From Helianthus annuus (taxonomy: Eukaryota > Streptophyta > Magnoliopsida > Asterales > Asteraceae), in assembly GCF_002127325.2 (NCBI RefSeq), contig NC_035435.2:120275127-120339126 (forward strand): DNA of 64,000 nucleotides. The letters run 5' to 3'. Position numbers and translations under genes: made by a program. Below the pieces are notes generated by a model, which was not told the DNA's origin, ran no database searches, and saw nothing but the letters and a program-made list of their open reading frames with translations. Of this stretch, positions 23,258 through 34,567 are shown one piece after another; within the stretch, counting starts at the first letter, position 1, and the number at the start of each line of letters is the position of its first letter.

Positions 23258-26200
23258 TGTCACACCCCGAAATTATCAGAGCATGGCGTGACTGGACCGG
23301 TATCTTCATTGCACAGCGGAAGCAATTAGCTAAGACTTCTAGAAAATGAACGCCGCTAAGTACTTGAATTCCCACGGGTTCTCCTATTCCAACCGTTCCA
23401 TAGTTTTGAAAATGCAACCTGAGAAAGAACATGCGAAAAAGTCAACATAAAGTTGAGCGAGTTCATAGTTTGTTTTGAAAAGATTTAAAAGAAATCTTTT
23501 TGATAACCGGTTTTAAAGTTGTTGAGAAAATATAGTAAAATCATTTTCTTGGCATGATATATGAGAACTGTGAGTCTAGCCCACGAGAGTGTTTGTGCAT
23601 TGCACGAGAGAGAATGGGCCGAGCCCAAACGAACCTTTGTAAGCAGGATCAGCGCTTCCTCTTACTTAGGTATAACTTGAAAAACGTTACCAAAGTTTGT
23701 AATTCATGTATTTATGAGTTTCCATCAAATGAATCTTATGAATATATGAAACTTTTACTGTTGTAAATGGGTATGTAAAGCGTCTATGAACAGGTTGATC
23801 GTTAATGTTTCGCGAGGACATTAACGTATGCGGCGACATAAGAAGTACTCAACCTGTGTAGACGGTTTTTAGTGTCGAATCACCTCGACTGTGTCGAATC
23901 ACCTCGACTGTGTAAATCATGTCGACTGTGTCGAATCACCTCGACTGTGTGAATCACCTCGACTGTGTCAATCACCTCGACTGTGTCGAATCCCCTCGAC
24001 TGTGTCGAATCCCCTCGACTGTGTCGAATACCCTCGACTGTGTCGAATCACCTCGACTGTGTCGAATCACCTCGACTGTGTCGCCCGTACCCATTAGAAA
24101 ATCATGCACGTTTCGTAAATACGCATGTGTTTTGTAAAACCGGTATGTTTAGTCTCAATCGTTCGTAAACCATTTAAGTTCCTTGAAATCCGTTCGCAAC
24201 ATGGTTTAGAAATATGAGGTTTTCGCTTATCGAAAAATTGTTTACTTTTGCAAAACTTGCATGTCTTTCCACCCCCGAAAACATTTACAAAAATGTAAAA
24301 CCGTAAAAAGTGGGGGTTATGAACTCACCTTGACATTCCTGTGCAATGCTAGCCTAGCGTGGTTCCGAAGTGTTGTTCCAAGAACGTGTATTAGCTAGCG
24401 TGCACCTATGACATTCCTACGAAGGAATACTTATAAGTTTCTAAATTAAACGTAGCATACTACGTGTCCGAGCTCTACCGAGTCGTTAACTAAACGACCA
24501 TAAGGTAGTGTTATCTTGACTTAGAATAACCAATATAGGGTTATTCGATCCCGTTTATAATGGGATAATACTAAGTCGTGGAAACGACTAAGTTTTCCCA
24601 AGGATTTAGGATATATATATATATTTATATATATAAATATAAATACATTTACAAAGTCGTCATGAATAGAAATACGTAAATCGATAATGGTACGTAATCG
24701 AAATGTCGTATATGTTTTGGTAATATACCGTTGTAGTTTTCGTAGGATGGAAATTAATACATATATATATTTGCGAAAACATGATGTTTGAAACGAATAT
24801 AAACAATATTTTCACTTTGAGAATTCGGATTCTAGACGATGGAAAGAATATAAATAATTATGTTGATATTACATAATTTTCAAACATTAAACGTTAGAAA
24901 AGTGAATCCCGAATTCTGACTTTGGAAGTAATATAACATTATTTTCATTGTATAAAAGTATTCGGAAATACCGGTGTTCGAAATAAAATAAATAAATATA
25001 TTTATTTGTAAAAGTGGATCGGGTTTCGATGTTTCTAAACGTTGGAAATAAATAATCGTCGAAACTAATTGTATATTTGTATTTGTTTTTGTAAAAGATT
25101 ATTCGTATCCGATAGTTTGTTTTATAATAAAACGCATTTCCTTTTATGGATTTTCACGAAAATCGGACAGAGTTTCCTCTGTTTTTGGACAATCCCGACA
25201 ATCGAGTGTCGATATATTTTATCAAGATTCAACAAATTTTCAACCGCAATTTAATAATATAAACCATCTATATAAATTTTCGTCGAGTATAATAAATATA
25301 AACTAATACTAAATTGAAACGGTTCGAGCTCGGTCGCGTAACTACTAAAATTCTAAAAGCTATATCAATCTAATCTATAACTTTCGCGTCGTTAAACTTT
25401 ACCGGGTCTGAGTTGACCATTTGACTTCTGTTGACCAGAAGTTTGACCGTTGGCTTTTGTTGACTGAAGTTGACTGGCTTTGACCAGTTGACTGAGTTGA
25501 CCGTGATTGACCCGAACCCAGATGTTGACCAGAACGAGCTCGTAATCTGACCGTTTGACCCGTACCAAAACCGGCTTTATTGAACCGGTTGTCTGTGCCC
25601 GAACCCCACCATCTACCACTATCACTAGGGCTGGCAATTGGGTACCTGTTAAGACACGATTAGACCTGTTTGACTGAAAAATACACCCTTTGACTTTTTT
25701 AATTTTTAAAATAATTAAAATTACAATGTTAGGATCTATCATTTATTCATCTTTGTACATAAAACATAAAACTGTTTTATAAACATGAGGTAGAAAGTAG
25801 TTAAACGAGTCGTAATCATGTTTAAAACTTATGTTGTGCGCACCGTCAGAAACCTGTTAAACCTGTTAAGACACGATTTGCCAGCCTTAACTATCACCTC
25901 CGTCGCCGCCGATGACGTGCCGCTCCAGCACCACCTCAGCCACCATCCCCACTTTACTTTAGAAAAAAAACGAGAACAGATGGTTTAACTGCAATGGATC
26001 CAACGGATCTGAGTAAAAACAAAAGAAAATCAACTGGACTTACTCACCGGAACTCGTCAAAAGTGGAGGGGTGTCGTTGCTTGATGTTGCCGCTGACACC
26101 ACCATAGCCGCACCACCACTGCCGTCGGAGACACCCGTCACCGCTCACGGTGGCCGGAGACTTCTCTCCTTCCTGTCGTTCCCTATCTCTCTCTTACGTC

Positions 26201-27124
26201 TCACTCTCTCTCTCTGTCTTACTCTCTGTCTATCTGTCTCATCGGAAGCACCACCTTGCGCCGCCACCACAGTGGTGGTCGGCCGTCAACTGAAGGGGGG
26301 GGCGTCTGTTGATGGGTGTCGTCGGAGAAGGGAGCCGGCTCCTCCTCATGACTCGCCGGCAAGGGAAATCGAGAGAGGAAGGTGTTGTGTCTTGTTTAAG
26401 GGTTTGATTTGTGAGTGTAATCAAGAGAGGAATGAGGGAGGATGATGATATGTGGAGGTGTCTGAGGGTTGAAGTAGATAAGGTTTCTCCTTTTGTGAGC
26501 GTGTGTGTGTTAGAGAATGCAGGGAACAAAAGTATGGGAGAGAACTTCTTGCAAAGCGGCTGATCAAAAATGTGAGGGTTAGGGTTCACTACATATATAT
26601 ACAAAGGGTTAACTCATGTTTTAAGTGGGCTTGGGCCCAAGGCCCACAAGCCCAATCCCGTGTTTATAGTAGCCCGTTATCATAAACGAACCCGTTTTCA
26701 ACCCGATCATCGTAAATTATCATTGAATACAATTCTAGTGCCATATGTATGTAAAAATTCTATCGGTACTCATCGTTGGCGCGCTCGTTTTTCGGGTGCG
26801 TTAAAAATCGTGTAAAATGCATCGTTGTCGTTTGTGATGTTTTGAAAGTACGAAAAATTCAAAAACTAAATTTATAAGTATATAGTACTCGCATAAAATT
26901 CGTACTTGTCGGCGTTGTCAGTATTTTGTACGGCATTAGTTCGTTATCGTTTATCGTTATGCATTTTCTCCGCAGATTATCATTTGCGTACTGTATAGTC
27001 GAGTAGGCATTCATAGGCATTCCACGAGCATAATTAAGTTAATATGTGTCTTAAACACTATTTATTATCGTCTTAAATGTTTGTTAATCACGTAATTAAG
27101 AGCCGTTAATTACCGGTTGTCACA
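23258..27124 (-). repeat. 5' LTR of the LARD-like element (3867 bp)
   Basis: Same ends and same content as the 3' LTR, including the 11-unit minisatellite at 23872-24081. It is longer by exactly 272 bp because of a nested 264-bp MITE plus its 8-bp target duplication. Confidence 0.93.
25626..25889. mobile_element. hAT-type MITE nested in the 5' LTR
   Basis: The ends are TAGGGCTGGCAA and TTGCCAGCCTTA, followed inside by CCTGTTAAGACACGAT in both orientations. The 8-bp direct repeat ACTATCAC (25618-25625 and 25890-25897) is the hAT signature. The 3' LTR shows the unoccupied site with one ACTATCAC, so the insertion post-dates integration of the LTR element. Confidence 0.95.
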
Positions 27125-27129
27125 TTTCA

Positions 27130-28018
27130 GTATATGGATGATTGAATGCTTCATTTTCAGATCGATTCGACTCCTTAAATCCTACTTTAATTCATGTTCA
27201 ATTTATACATATAGGGAGAGAATCGGAAATAAATTGCCAGAAAGAGAACAATGGAAAGGACTAGGTTCCTAGCCAAGCCAGGGAATCTACGACCGATTGT
27301 CAAAAAATCTCTCGCTACGGGGTAAGAAGCAAGGAAGGAGTGCCACTTTCAAGAATTCTTTTTTAGTTCAATCACCCGCCGAAGCGATTTCCTATCGGTC
27401 TTGACCTTCTCAGAGACTTGCCAAGATAGCGATCTGCTCTTATATTATAGATATTATAAGACGATATTAGAAAAAAGAACCCCTCTCTCTTTCCTTTATG
27501 TGCGCTCTCTCTTCAGTCATGTGCTTAAATAATTAGGAGACGAAGGGATTTGCAACTTTGGTGATGCTTTGTTTTTATGGAAGATGATGAAGAAGGTGGA
27601 AGGATTGCGGATTTGGTGCGGCGTCGGTTTACATAATCGAAGCTTTCTCTACACGTAAATTTCATGATCATTCAGTTTTCTTTTTCCAATTTTGTATTAT
27701 TCTCTTTGATCCCGATGATTGTGTTTAGTCAGTGATGTTAATCTCTGCTTCACCGATTGATTGTACTGTTGTATGTTAATCACAATTCAAGGTAACAACT
27801 CTCCATATATATATATATTAAACTTACGTTTTGTCATCCTTTTCAAATTAGGGGTTATTGGTTAAATTTTCATGATATCAATGATAGAGAAGGTTAAACA
27901 GGGCTGAATAAAGTGCTTTCTTGGTTAAATTTTCATGATATCAATGTATAATTGTATGAACATGGATCCCCTTAACCAAATTCGTTTTGTTTATTGATTT
28001 GTTAATTAATTTTAATCT
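27130..28018. other. Intergenic DNA; possible organelle-derived segment at about 27210-27530
   Basis: The stretch from GGGAGAGAATCGGAAATAAA to about 27530 has balanced base composition and wording unlike the surrounding AT-rich repeats, in the style of plant mitochondrial intergenic DNA. This is an impression only. The remainder is AT-rich with no ORF. Confidence 0.3.
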
Positions 28019-28021
28019 TTG

Positions 28022-28276
28022 TTTCGTGCCCATGTCTTGATTACAAAAAATCTCAAATCATTTTCTCATTTTATCACCAATGTTTGTGCCATCATTGGTG
28101 GTGTTTTCAAGGTTCGTCTTTATCTCACTCTTTTCTTTGTGTGTGGGATTATTTGTGGCTGGATTGTGAGATTACTACTTGATTATGTGATTGATCAGGT
28201 TGATGGGATACTGGATTCGTTTCTGCACAACACATTGAGACTGGTCAAAAGAGTTAAATTGGGGAAGAACTTTTAG
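28022..28276 (+). pseudogene. Last two exons of a PDIL5-3/5-4-type protein disulfide isomerase
   Basis: Two exons (about 28022-28111 and 28199-28276) splice in frame through AAG/GTTCGT and GATCAG sites. The product is SFSHFITNVCAIIGGVFK then VDGILDSFLHNTLRLVKRV, ending LGKNF and TAG. This matches the C-terminus of the plant PDI-C group, which fuses a thioredoxin domain to an ERV41/46-type cargo-receptor domain; in that family this part holds the last membrane segment and the cytosolic tail. The thioredoxin and lumenal exons are absent upstream, so this is a fragment. The splice sites and the stop are intact, suggesting fairly recent capture or truncation. Confidence 0.65.
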
Positions 28277-29224
28277 CATCTACCCATCAAAGACCATTGT
28301 TACTATATACATTTGAATGTTATTATATATTTTGTTAGAAAATTTTGGATTTACACTATCTATATATCTATACTTGTGCTCCAAATACACATAAAACAAA
28401 ACTTTTCAAATGTTCTGGTGCAATTCTACCACTTATGACAGAATTTCAGATTGATGCGGATCAACGTGACAACCAAATCATTGTTGGCAAACCATCTGGC
28501 TGAATCAATGACATGATCCATGATAATAAGAGCTTTTCATCAAGAGGAACGATTATTTGCCAAAAATCGTGACATATTTTGGCTTCGATGATTCTAAAAG
28601 GCGTTGGCAGCATTTTATTTGTATGTGGCAGCACCACCAGTGCCTATTTGCTGGTAACACTTACACCCTTCTTTCAGTTGATTTCATATTTTTTTAATTT
28701 TTTAACGTACTTTGCAGATGCCATTTAATAAATTCCAATACGCTGTCTGCTGGAACTTATTCCGATTAAATTAGTGTTTACGAAGCGGCACACAAAATGC
28801 TAATTCATATGTGTAGCATTGAAGTTTGATCAAATCTTAATCTTCATCTGCAGATATATTACTTGCTACTTATGAGTCCATTGCTACGTGACTTCTATGA
28901 CTATGACATGAATGATCCAAAGTTTCATCCTTGTTTTTAAGATTTCGTGCAAGTTGCTTTTCTTAATTTATAATTTGTTAAGGTTTATAGCATTTGCATA
29001 TAAAACACATAAAATTTAACGGGATCCACATTTGTTACAGAGCTTGGTACTGTCCGGGGGGGGGGGGGGGGGGGTTTCTTGTTTTATTGCCTGGAACAAC
29101 AATGCTTCATGAAGAATCCCAGTCGGGTCGGGTTAAATTTAGTGTTTACTCAACATGGCTCTAGATGGCAATGGGTCGGGTTAAATTCAGTGTTCCAAGG
29201 ATTTTTATCTGTCACTCCCTCTCT
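28277..29224. other. Intergenic DNA with a poly-G tract
   Basis: No gene was recognised. Short unexplained coding-like pieces occur at 28440-28500. A run of 19 G lies at 29056-29074. Confidence 0.4.
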
Positions 29225-29483
29225 TTAGCATTGCAAGTGGGCTGTAATTACTGGATGCCATGGGCCACAAAGGATGCTAGTCGGGCAAGCAACAAAGTAC
29301 TACTTGGAGATTTGTGATTTTGTCTGGTGGAAGCTCGGTTTACATTTTGGGTCGAGCGATTTTTGTTGTATACCATTGCTATTGAGAAGGGTCAAAAATC
29401 TTTTCTTGCAAATGATAAATTTGGTTTGCCGAGCTCCGGTTTCGTTCTTTGATTCTACTCCTTTGAGCTGGATGTTGAATCAG
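29225..29483 (+). pseudogene. ABC transporter C-family (MRP) fragment
   Basis: Frame pieces read LALQVGCNYWMPWATKD (29225-29275) and, further on, LVCRAPVSFFDSTPLSWMLN (29422-29480). These correspond to the ALQ-xx-SNYWMAWAT block and the FRAPMSFFDSTP-xGRILNR block of the second transmembrane domain of plant ABCC proteins. The spacing between them is roughly that expected, but the connecting frame is broken and the GRILNR motif is degraded (SWMLNQ). The piece ends at a CAG/GTTGGT boundary that could be the original splice donor. No nucleotide-binding domain is nearby. A decayed fragment. Confidence 0.6.
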
Positions 29484-29850
29484 GTTGGTAATCTATCCTT
29501 ATGTTTTTTAATGTTTCAATTAGAGGTATGGCAGGGTTAGTTTGGGCGGGTTAGATAGCTTGTTACAATGAGTTTGGGTTGGTACAAGTCAATTTTAGTA
29601 TGGGTCGACCCAGGTTCATCCAATTGGTTGACCTGCATATACATTTACAAACCATATTATTAATTGATAAATCACGATGAATACATTGTAAAATTACCAA
29701 AATTTATACTTATCGGCCGGTAAATATCTAGTAAATTAAAATTCTTTTCGATTGATACACGTCCCATTCACTTCTAACAAGTAGAATGCCATGTTATTTT
29801 TAAATGCATTAAATTATACTATGTTACATATATACACGCAGGGTAGGGAT

Positions 29851-30759
29851 AGTGTACATTAATTCAGAAGTGTGAGAAGCGTGAGAAATGTATTATAACA
29901 CTATATAACACCATATAAACACCGTATAACACTATGTAACACCATATAACACCATATAACACTATGTAACACTATATAACACTATATAATAATATATAAC
30001 ACTATACATCTATCATAGATATGCTATCAGACAAAATTTATAGTGTTATATTTGTTATATAGTGTTATAAGGGAAGGTTCATTTGAGAAGAAATTTAATG
30101 TGAGAAGAAAAAGAAGAAAGGGCATATTAGTAAAATGCTATTTAATTTATAACTCATATCATTAATTTTTCTCTCTTTAATTAATTAGTCAACTAATTAT
30201 TAATTACCCTACATATAATCTACAAAACCTACACATATCAAAATTTTCCTACATATACCCTACACATTATAGAATTTTATCCTACACAGTCGAAATTTAT
30301 CCTACACACCTCGAAATATATCCTACACAACTCGTGATTTATCCTACACAACTAGTAATTTATTCTACACTTTAAATTAAGTTGTTTTTTAATTTGAAAA
30401 AATATATATTTTGAAAAGGAGTTACAAATTTAATTTAGCTAGTTATTAAAGGGGAAGAATACACATTAATGATTTAGGTAAGTTTACCAATATACCCTTA
30501 TATTAAAATTAAATACAAATATTAAATGAAGTAAAATAAAGCATTCTTATTGGTTGAAACTTCTTCTTTTTTCTTCTTACAAAAAAAATTCTTCTCATTT
30601 GAACCCTCCACTAGTGTTATATAGTGTTACATAGTGTTATATGGTGTTATATGGTGGTATATAGTGTTATACGGTGTTTATATGGTGTTATATAATGTTA
30701 TATGTAGTGTTACAATACATTTCTCACACTTCTCACACTTCTGGATTAATGTACAGGAT
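29851..30759. mobile_element. Family-A fold-back MITE, copy 1, with nested insert
   Basis: The ends GGTAGGGATAGTGTACATTA and TAATGTACAGGAT and the ATAACACTATATAACACC arms match the element at 9570. The centre is interrupted by a 540-bp second element (30070-30612). Confidence 0.8.
30070..30612. mobile_element. Nested TIR element (GGGAAGGTTCATTTGAGAAG ends)
   Basis: The left end GGGAAGGTTCATTTGAGAAG pairs with the right end TTCTTCTCATTTGAACCCTC. It lies between TAGTGTTATA words, which may be a 10-bp target duplication but are also part of the host repeat. The interior has several CCTACACA-type repeats. Confidence 0.7.
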
Positions 30760-31042
30760 TTAAATAAAACCAAACTGTCCCAAAAATTAGCCAGGGAGAT
30801 TGGGTTAGTACACAAAATTAAAAGTGAACCGTGGTGGCCTAGTTAGAGCCCACCATATTTGGTTAATATTATAGTTGACCTAAAATGAAATTAGTTTTTA
30901 CAGAACATGTCTTCCATTCTTCTTTCAAACTGAGCCGTCAGAGCTTGCTTTCATCTCGTTCTATGCTCAAGATTAGACATTGTCTTCCCGTTAACCTGTC
31001 TCCTTCACGTTATCATGTAGATGTAGATCTGATGAGTTCCAG

Positions 31043-32461
31043 TTGGTTGACCTGCATATACATTTACAAACCATATTATTAATTGATAAATCACGATGAA
31101 TACATTGTAAAATTACCAAAATTTATACTTATCGGCCGGTAAATATCTAGTAAATTAAAATTCTTTTCGATTGATACACGTCCCATTCACTTCTAACAAG
31201 TAGAATGCCATGTTATTTTTAAATGCATTAACTTATACTATGTTACATATATACACGCAGGGTAGGGATATTGTACATTAATTCAGAAGTGTGAGAAGCG
31301 TGAGAAATGTATTATAACACTATATAACACCATATAAACACCGTATAACACTATGTAACACCATATAACACCATATAACACTATGTAACACTATATAACA
31401 CTATATAATAATATATAACACTATACATCTATCATAGATATGCTATCAGACAAAATTTATAGTGTTATATTTGTTATATAGTGTTATAAGGGAAGGTTCA
31501 TTTGAGAAGAAATTTAATGTGAGAAGAAAAAGAAGAAAGGGCATATTAGTAAAATGCTATTTAATTTATAACTTATATCATTAATTTTTCTCTCTTTAAT
31601 TAATTAGTCAACTAATTATTAATTACCCTACATATAATCTACAAAACCTACACATATCAAAATTTTCCTACATATACCCTACACATTATAGAATTTTATC
31701 CTACACAGTCGAAATTTATCCTACACACCTCGAAATATATCCTACACAACTCGTGATTTATCCTACACAACTAGTAATTTATTCTACACTTTAAATTAAG
31801 TTGTTTTTTAATTTGAAAAAATATATATTTTGAAAAGGAGTTACAAATTTAATTTAGCTAGTTATTAAAGGGGAAGAATACACATTAATGATTTAGGTAA
31901 GTTTACCAATATACCCTTATATTAAAATTAAATACAAATATTAAATGAAGTAAAATAAAGCATTCTTATTGGTTGAAACTTCTTCTTTTTTCTTCTTACA
32001 AAAAAAATTCTTCTCATTTGAACCCTCCACTAGTGTTATATAGTGTTACATAGTGTTATATGGTGTTATATGGTGGTATATAGTGTTATACGGTGTTTAT
32101 ATGGTGTTATATAATGTTATATGTAGTGTTACAATACATTTCTCACACTTCTCACACTTCTGGATTAATGTACAGGATTTAAATAAAACCAAACTGTCCC
32201 AAAAATTAGCCAGGGAGATTGGGTTAGTACACAAAATTAAAAGTGAACCGTGGTGGCCTAGTTAGAGCCCACCATATTTGGTTAATATTATAGTTGACCT
32301 AAAATGAAATTAGTTTTTACAGAACATGTCTTCCATTCTTCTTTCAAACTGAGCCGTCAGAGCTTGCTTTCATCTCGTTCTATGCTCAAGATTAGACATT
32401 GTCTTCCCGTTAACCTGTCTCCTTCACGTTATCATGTAGATGTAGATCTGATGAGTTCAAG
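31043..32461. repeat. 1.42-kb tandem duplication, copy 2
   Basis: Second copy of the unit at 29624-31042. Confidence 0.95.
31270..32178. mobile_element. Family-A fold-back MITE, copy 2, with nested insert
   Basis: Tandem-duplicated copy of 29851-30759; the nested element is at 31489-32031. Confidence 0.8.
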
Positions 32462-32825
32462 GGGGCGATCGCAAAATTTTTACGGGGTGCGCTTGAAATT
32501 TTCAGGCACGTATAATACTAGAAACAAAAATTTCAAGGGCCCCCCAAAGCATGTCATACGTCCGTCCCTAATCGTTCTTATATATTGTTAGACATGTATG
32601 ATTTGTACAAAAGTCGTTCTTATATATTGTTAGACATTTATGATTTATACAAAAGTCGTTCTTATATAATGTTAGACATTTATGATTTATACAAAAAATG
32701 TGGAATGGGTAAGAAAGATTTGTTTATGACTACATGTCCACATATATATTACTTAATGACAAAAGATCAAATACGGATACTCTTATCATACAAATCATAC
32801 GAATTGGGTGAAAAGATAAAAAAAC
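32462..32825. repeat. Transposon scrap and 45-bp tandem repeat
   Basis: 32462-32570 looks like a transposon end (GGGGGCGATCG, GGGCCCCCCAAAG). It is followed by three units of about 45 bp beginning TCGTTCTTATATATTGTTAG (32573-32705). Confidence 0.7.
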
Positions 32826-33205
32826 GAGGTGACATTTTCGTAATTATTTACTCGTAGAGTAATTATCAAAATTACCCTACAAATGATCTTGTAGAGTAAT
32901 TTTGATCTTGTAGGGTAATTTTGTAAAATATTCTTGTAGGGTAATTTTGATATCGTAGGGTGATTTTGTAAAATGTTCTTGTAGGGTAATTTTGATCTTG
33001 TATGGTAATTTTGTAAAATGTTCTTGTAGGGTAATTTTGATCTTGTAGAGTGATTTTGTAGAGTATCATAATTACTTTACAAGTGTATCAAAATTACCCT
33101 ACAAGTTTCAAAATTACCCAACAAGAATATTTTACCCTACAAGATCATTTGTATAGTAATGTTGATAATTACCCTACGAGCAAATAATTACGAAAATGGC
33201 ACCGC
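32826..33205. mobile_element. Fold-back element with TAGGGTAATTTTG tandem units
   Basis: The ends are inverted: GGTGACATTTTCGTAATTAT on the left, ATAATTACGAAAATGGCACC on the right. The arms also pair over ACTCGTAGAGTAATTATCAA. The middle is an array of TTGTAGGGTAATTTTGAT / TTGTAAAATGTTC units. Confidence 0.8.
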
Positions 33206-33288
33206 TTTTTTTTTTTTTGCTTTTTCATTCATTTCATACGTTTTGTACGATAAGGCTGTTTGTACGTGAACTTAACTCATTACTTAAT

Positions 33289-34567
33289 AAGAGTAATGTT
33301 ATTGTACAAGAGGAAATAATTGTACAAAGTGTAAGAGACAAGTTTGACCCTTGATTTGCAAGATCAGTGGTTGAGATTAAGCGGTCCCCAAATATAGAAT
33401 TCACATAACTAAAAACAAGGGAAACAAGTGGGAAAAGGGTAAAATAGGAAAATCCAATATTGTTGACTCATAAACCCACTTCCCTTTGATTTTCAAACGG
33501 CGATAACTTTTTTCATACGTTAATATTTTTTTATAAAAATTACACCGTATTTACGAGCATTTCATTCTTTTTAATTCGAATAACATATTGCTATATTTTC
33601 CTTTAAAAAATTTTGAAGGATTTTGAATACTGATTACGCGATTTTAAATACTCAGTAACTGACTACGTGATTTTGAATAACCATTACGTGATTACTTGAT
33701 TTCATTATAGTATTTTATGTGAAACCCTAGTAAGTGATTACGTAATTACGTAAGTTGGCTATATATTATTACATGACTACATGATTTTAAATACTCATTT
33801 AGTGATTACGTGATTTCATTATAGTATTTATGTGAAACCCTACCGAGTGATTACGTGAAAAACAAAACACATATTACATAATATTTCATATGGAATACCT
33901 AATATTTCAAGTATAATCACGTATTAAGAATAAATTATATACATAACATTAGCCAAACCAATTTATAATAACAACATAATGTCGTATATTAGAGATTTAA
34001 CCACGTAATAAAGCATAAACAATCAAGTTCTTATTATTGAATGTGTAATCACATAATAAACATAATTGTATTAACATTAATTATAACAAATCATATTGAA
34101 TGTGTAATCACGTAATGAATTTACATTGAATGCATAATGATTTATGTTGAATGTGTAATCACGTAAAAGGTATTCAAAAATCACTTTAAGGGTATTCAAA
34201 AATCACGTAGTCATGTACCGGGTATTCAAAATCACGTAATGGGTACTGAGTATTCAAAATCACGTAATGGGTACTGAGTATTCAAAAACACGTAATCACG
34301 TAATAGGTATTTAAAGTCCTGTAAATTATTTTTAAGAACACTATAACAATAGGTTGCTCGAAATTAAAGAGAATGAAACGATATAATTTAAAAAAAAATA
34401 TTAATGTATGAAAAAGTTATAGTCGTTTGAAAATCAAGAAGGAAACTAGTTGAAAGAAAAAAAAGACCATCATATCATTCGCTCCTTAAATTAAACAAAA
34501 CAAATATGTATTTATGATTTTCTTGTACACTTCGTACAAAATTCAATCTCTTGTAGATGATCTCTTA
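33289..34567. mobile_element. Large imperfect fold-back element
   Basis: The arms of several hundred bp are imperfect inverted copies, for example GATTTTCAAACGGCGATAAC (left) against the complement of GTTATAGTCGTTTGAAAATC (right). The inner part is packed with GATTACGTGATTTTGAATAC-type units and their complements. The left flank TTACTTAAT (33280-33288) recurs just beyond the Helitron that follows (38179-38187), fitting a 9-bp target duplication split by that later insertion. Confidence 0.75.

Larger units (their letters stand above)
17209..27124 (-). mobile_element. Non-coding LTR retrotransposon (LARD-like), young, complete
   Basis: Two nearly identical long LTRs (17209-20803 and 23258-27124) flank a 2454-bp interior. 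The 5-bp duplication TTTCA lies at both outer edges (17204-17208 and 27125-27129). On the minus strand the LTR runs from TGTGACAACCGG to GGGGTGTGACA. A primer-binding site for initiator tRNA-Met (TGGTATCAGAGC) lies 3 bp inside the 5' LTR, and a polypurine tract (AACAGGGGGAGAA) abuts the 3' LTR. The interior has no recognisable gag, protease, integrase or RT; the longest reading frames are about 100 codons or less. The element must have been mobilised in trans. Long LTRs plus an empty interior fit the LARD class, although the interior is shorter than in the original description of that class. The LTR ends resemble Ty3/gypsy-type LTRs. Confidence 0.93.
29624..31042. repeat. 1.42-kb tandem duplication, copy 1
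   Basis: This block is repeated head-to-tail at 31043-32461 with a constant offset of 1419 bp. Only about three substitutions were noticed (near 29813, 29852 and 30154). The unit includes a family-A fold-back MITE with another element nested in it, then about 280 bp of unrelated DNA. The breakpoints share only TTGGTTG / GAGTTC-type sequence. Confidence 0.95.

Noticed and set aside
32869..33069. 65-codon frame with KITLQDQNYPTR repeats
   Set aside because: It is a translation of the TAGGGTAATTTTG tandem repeat of a fold-back element.
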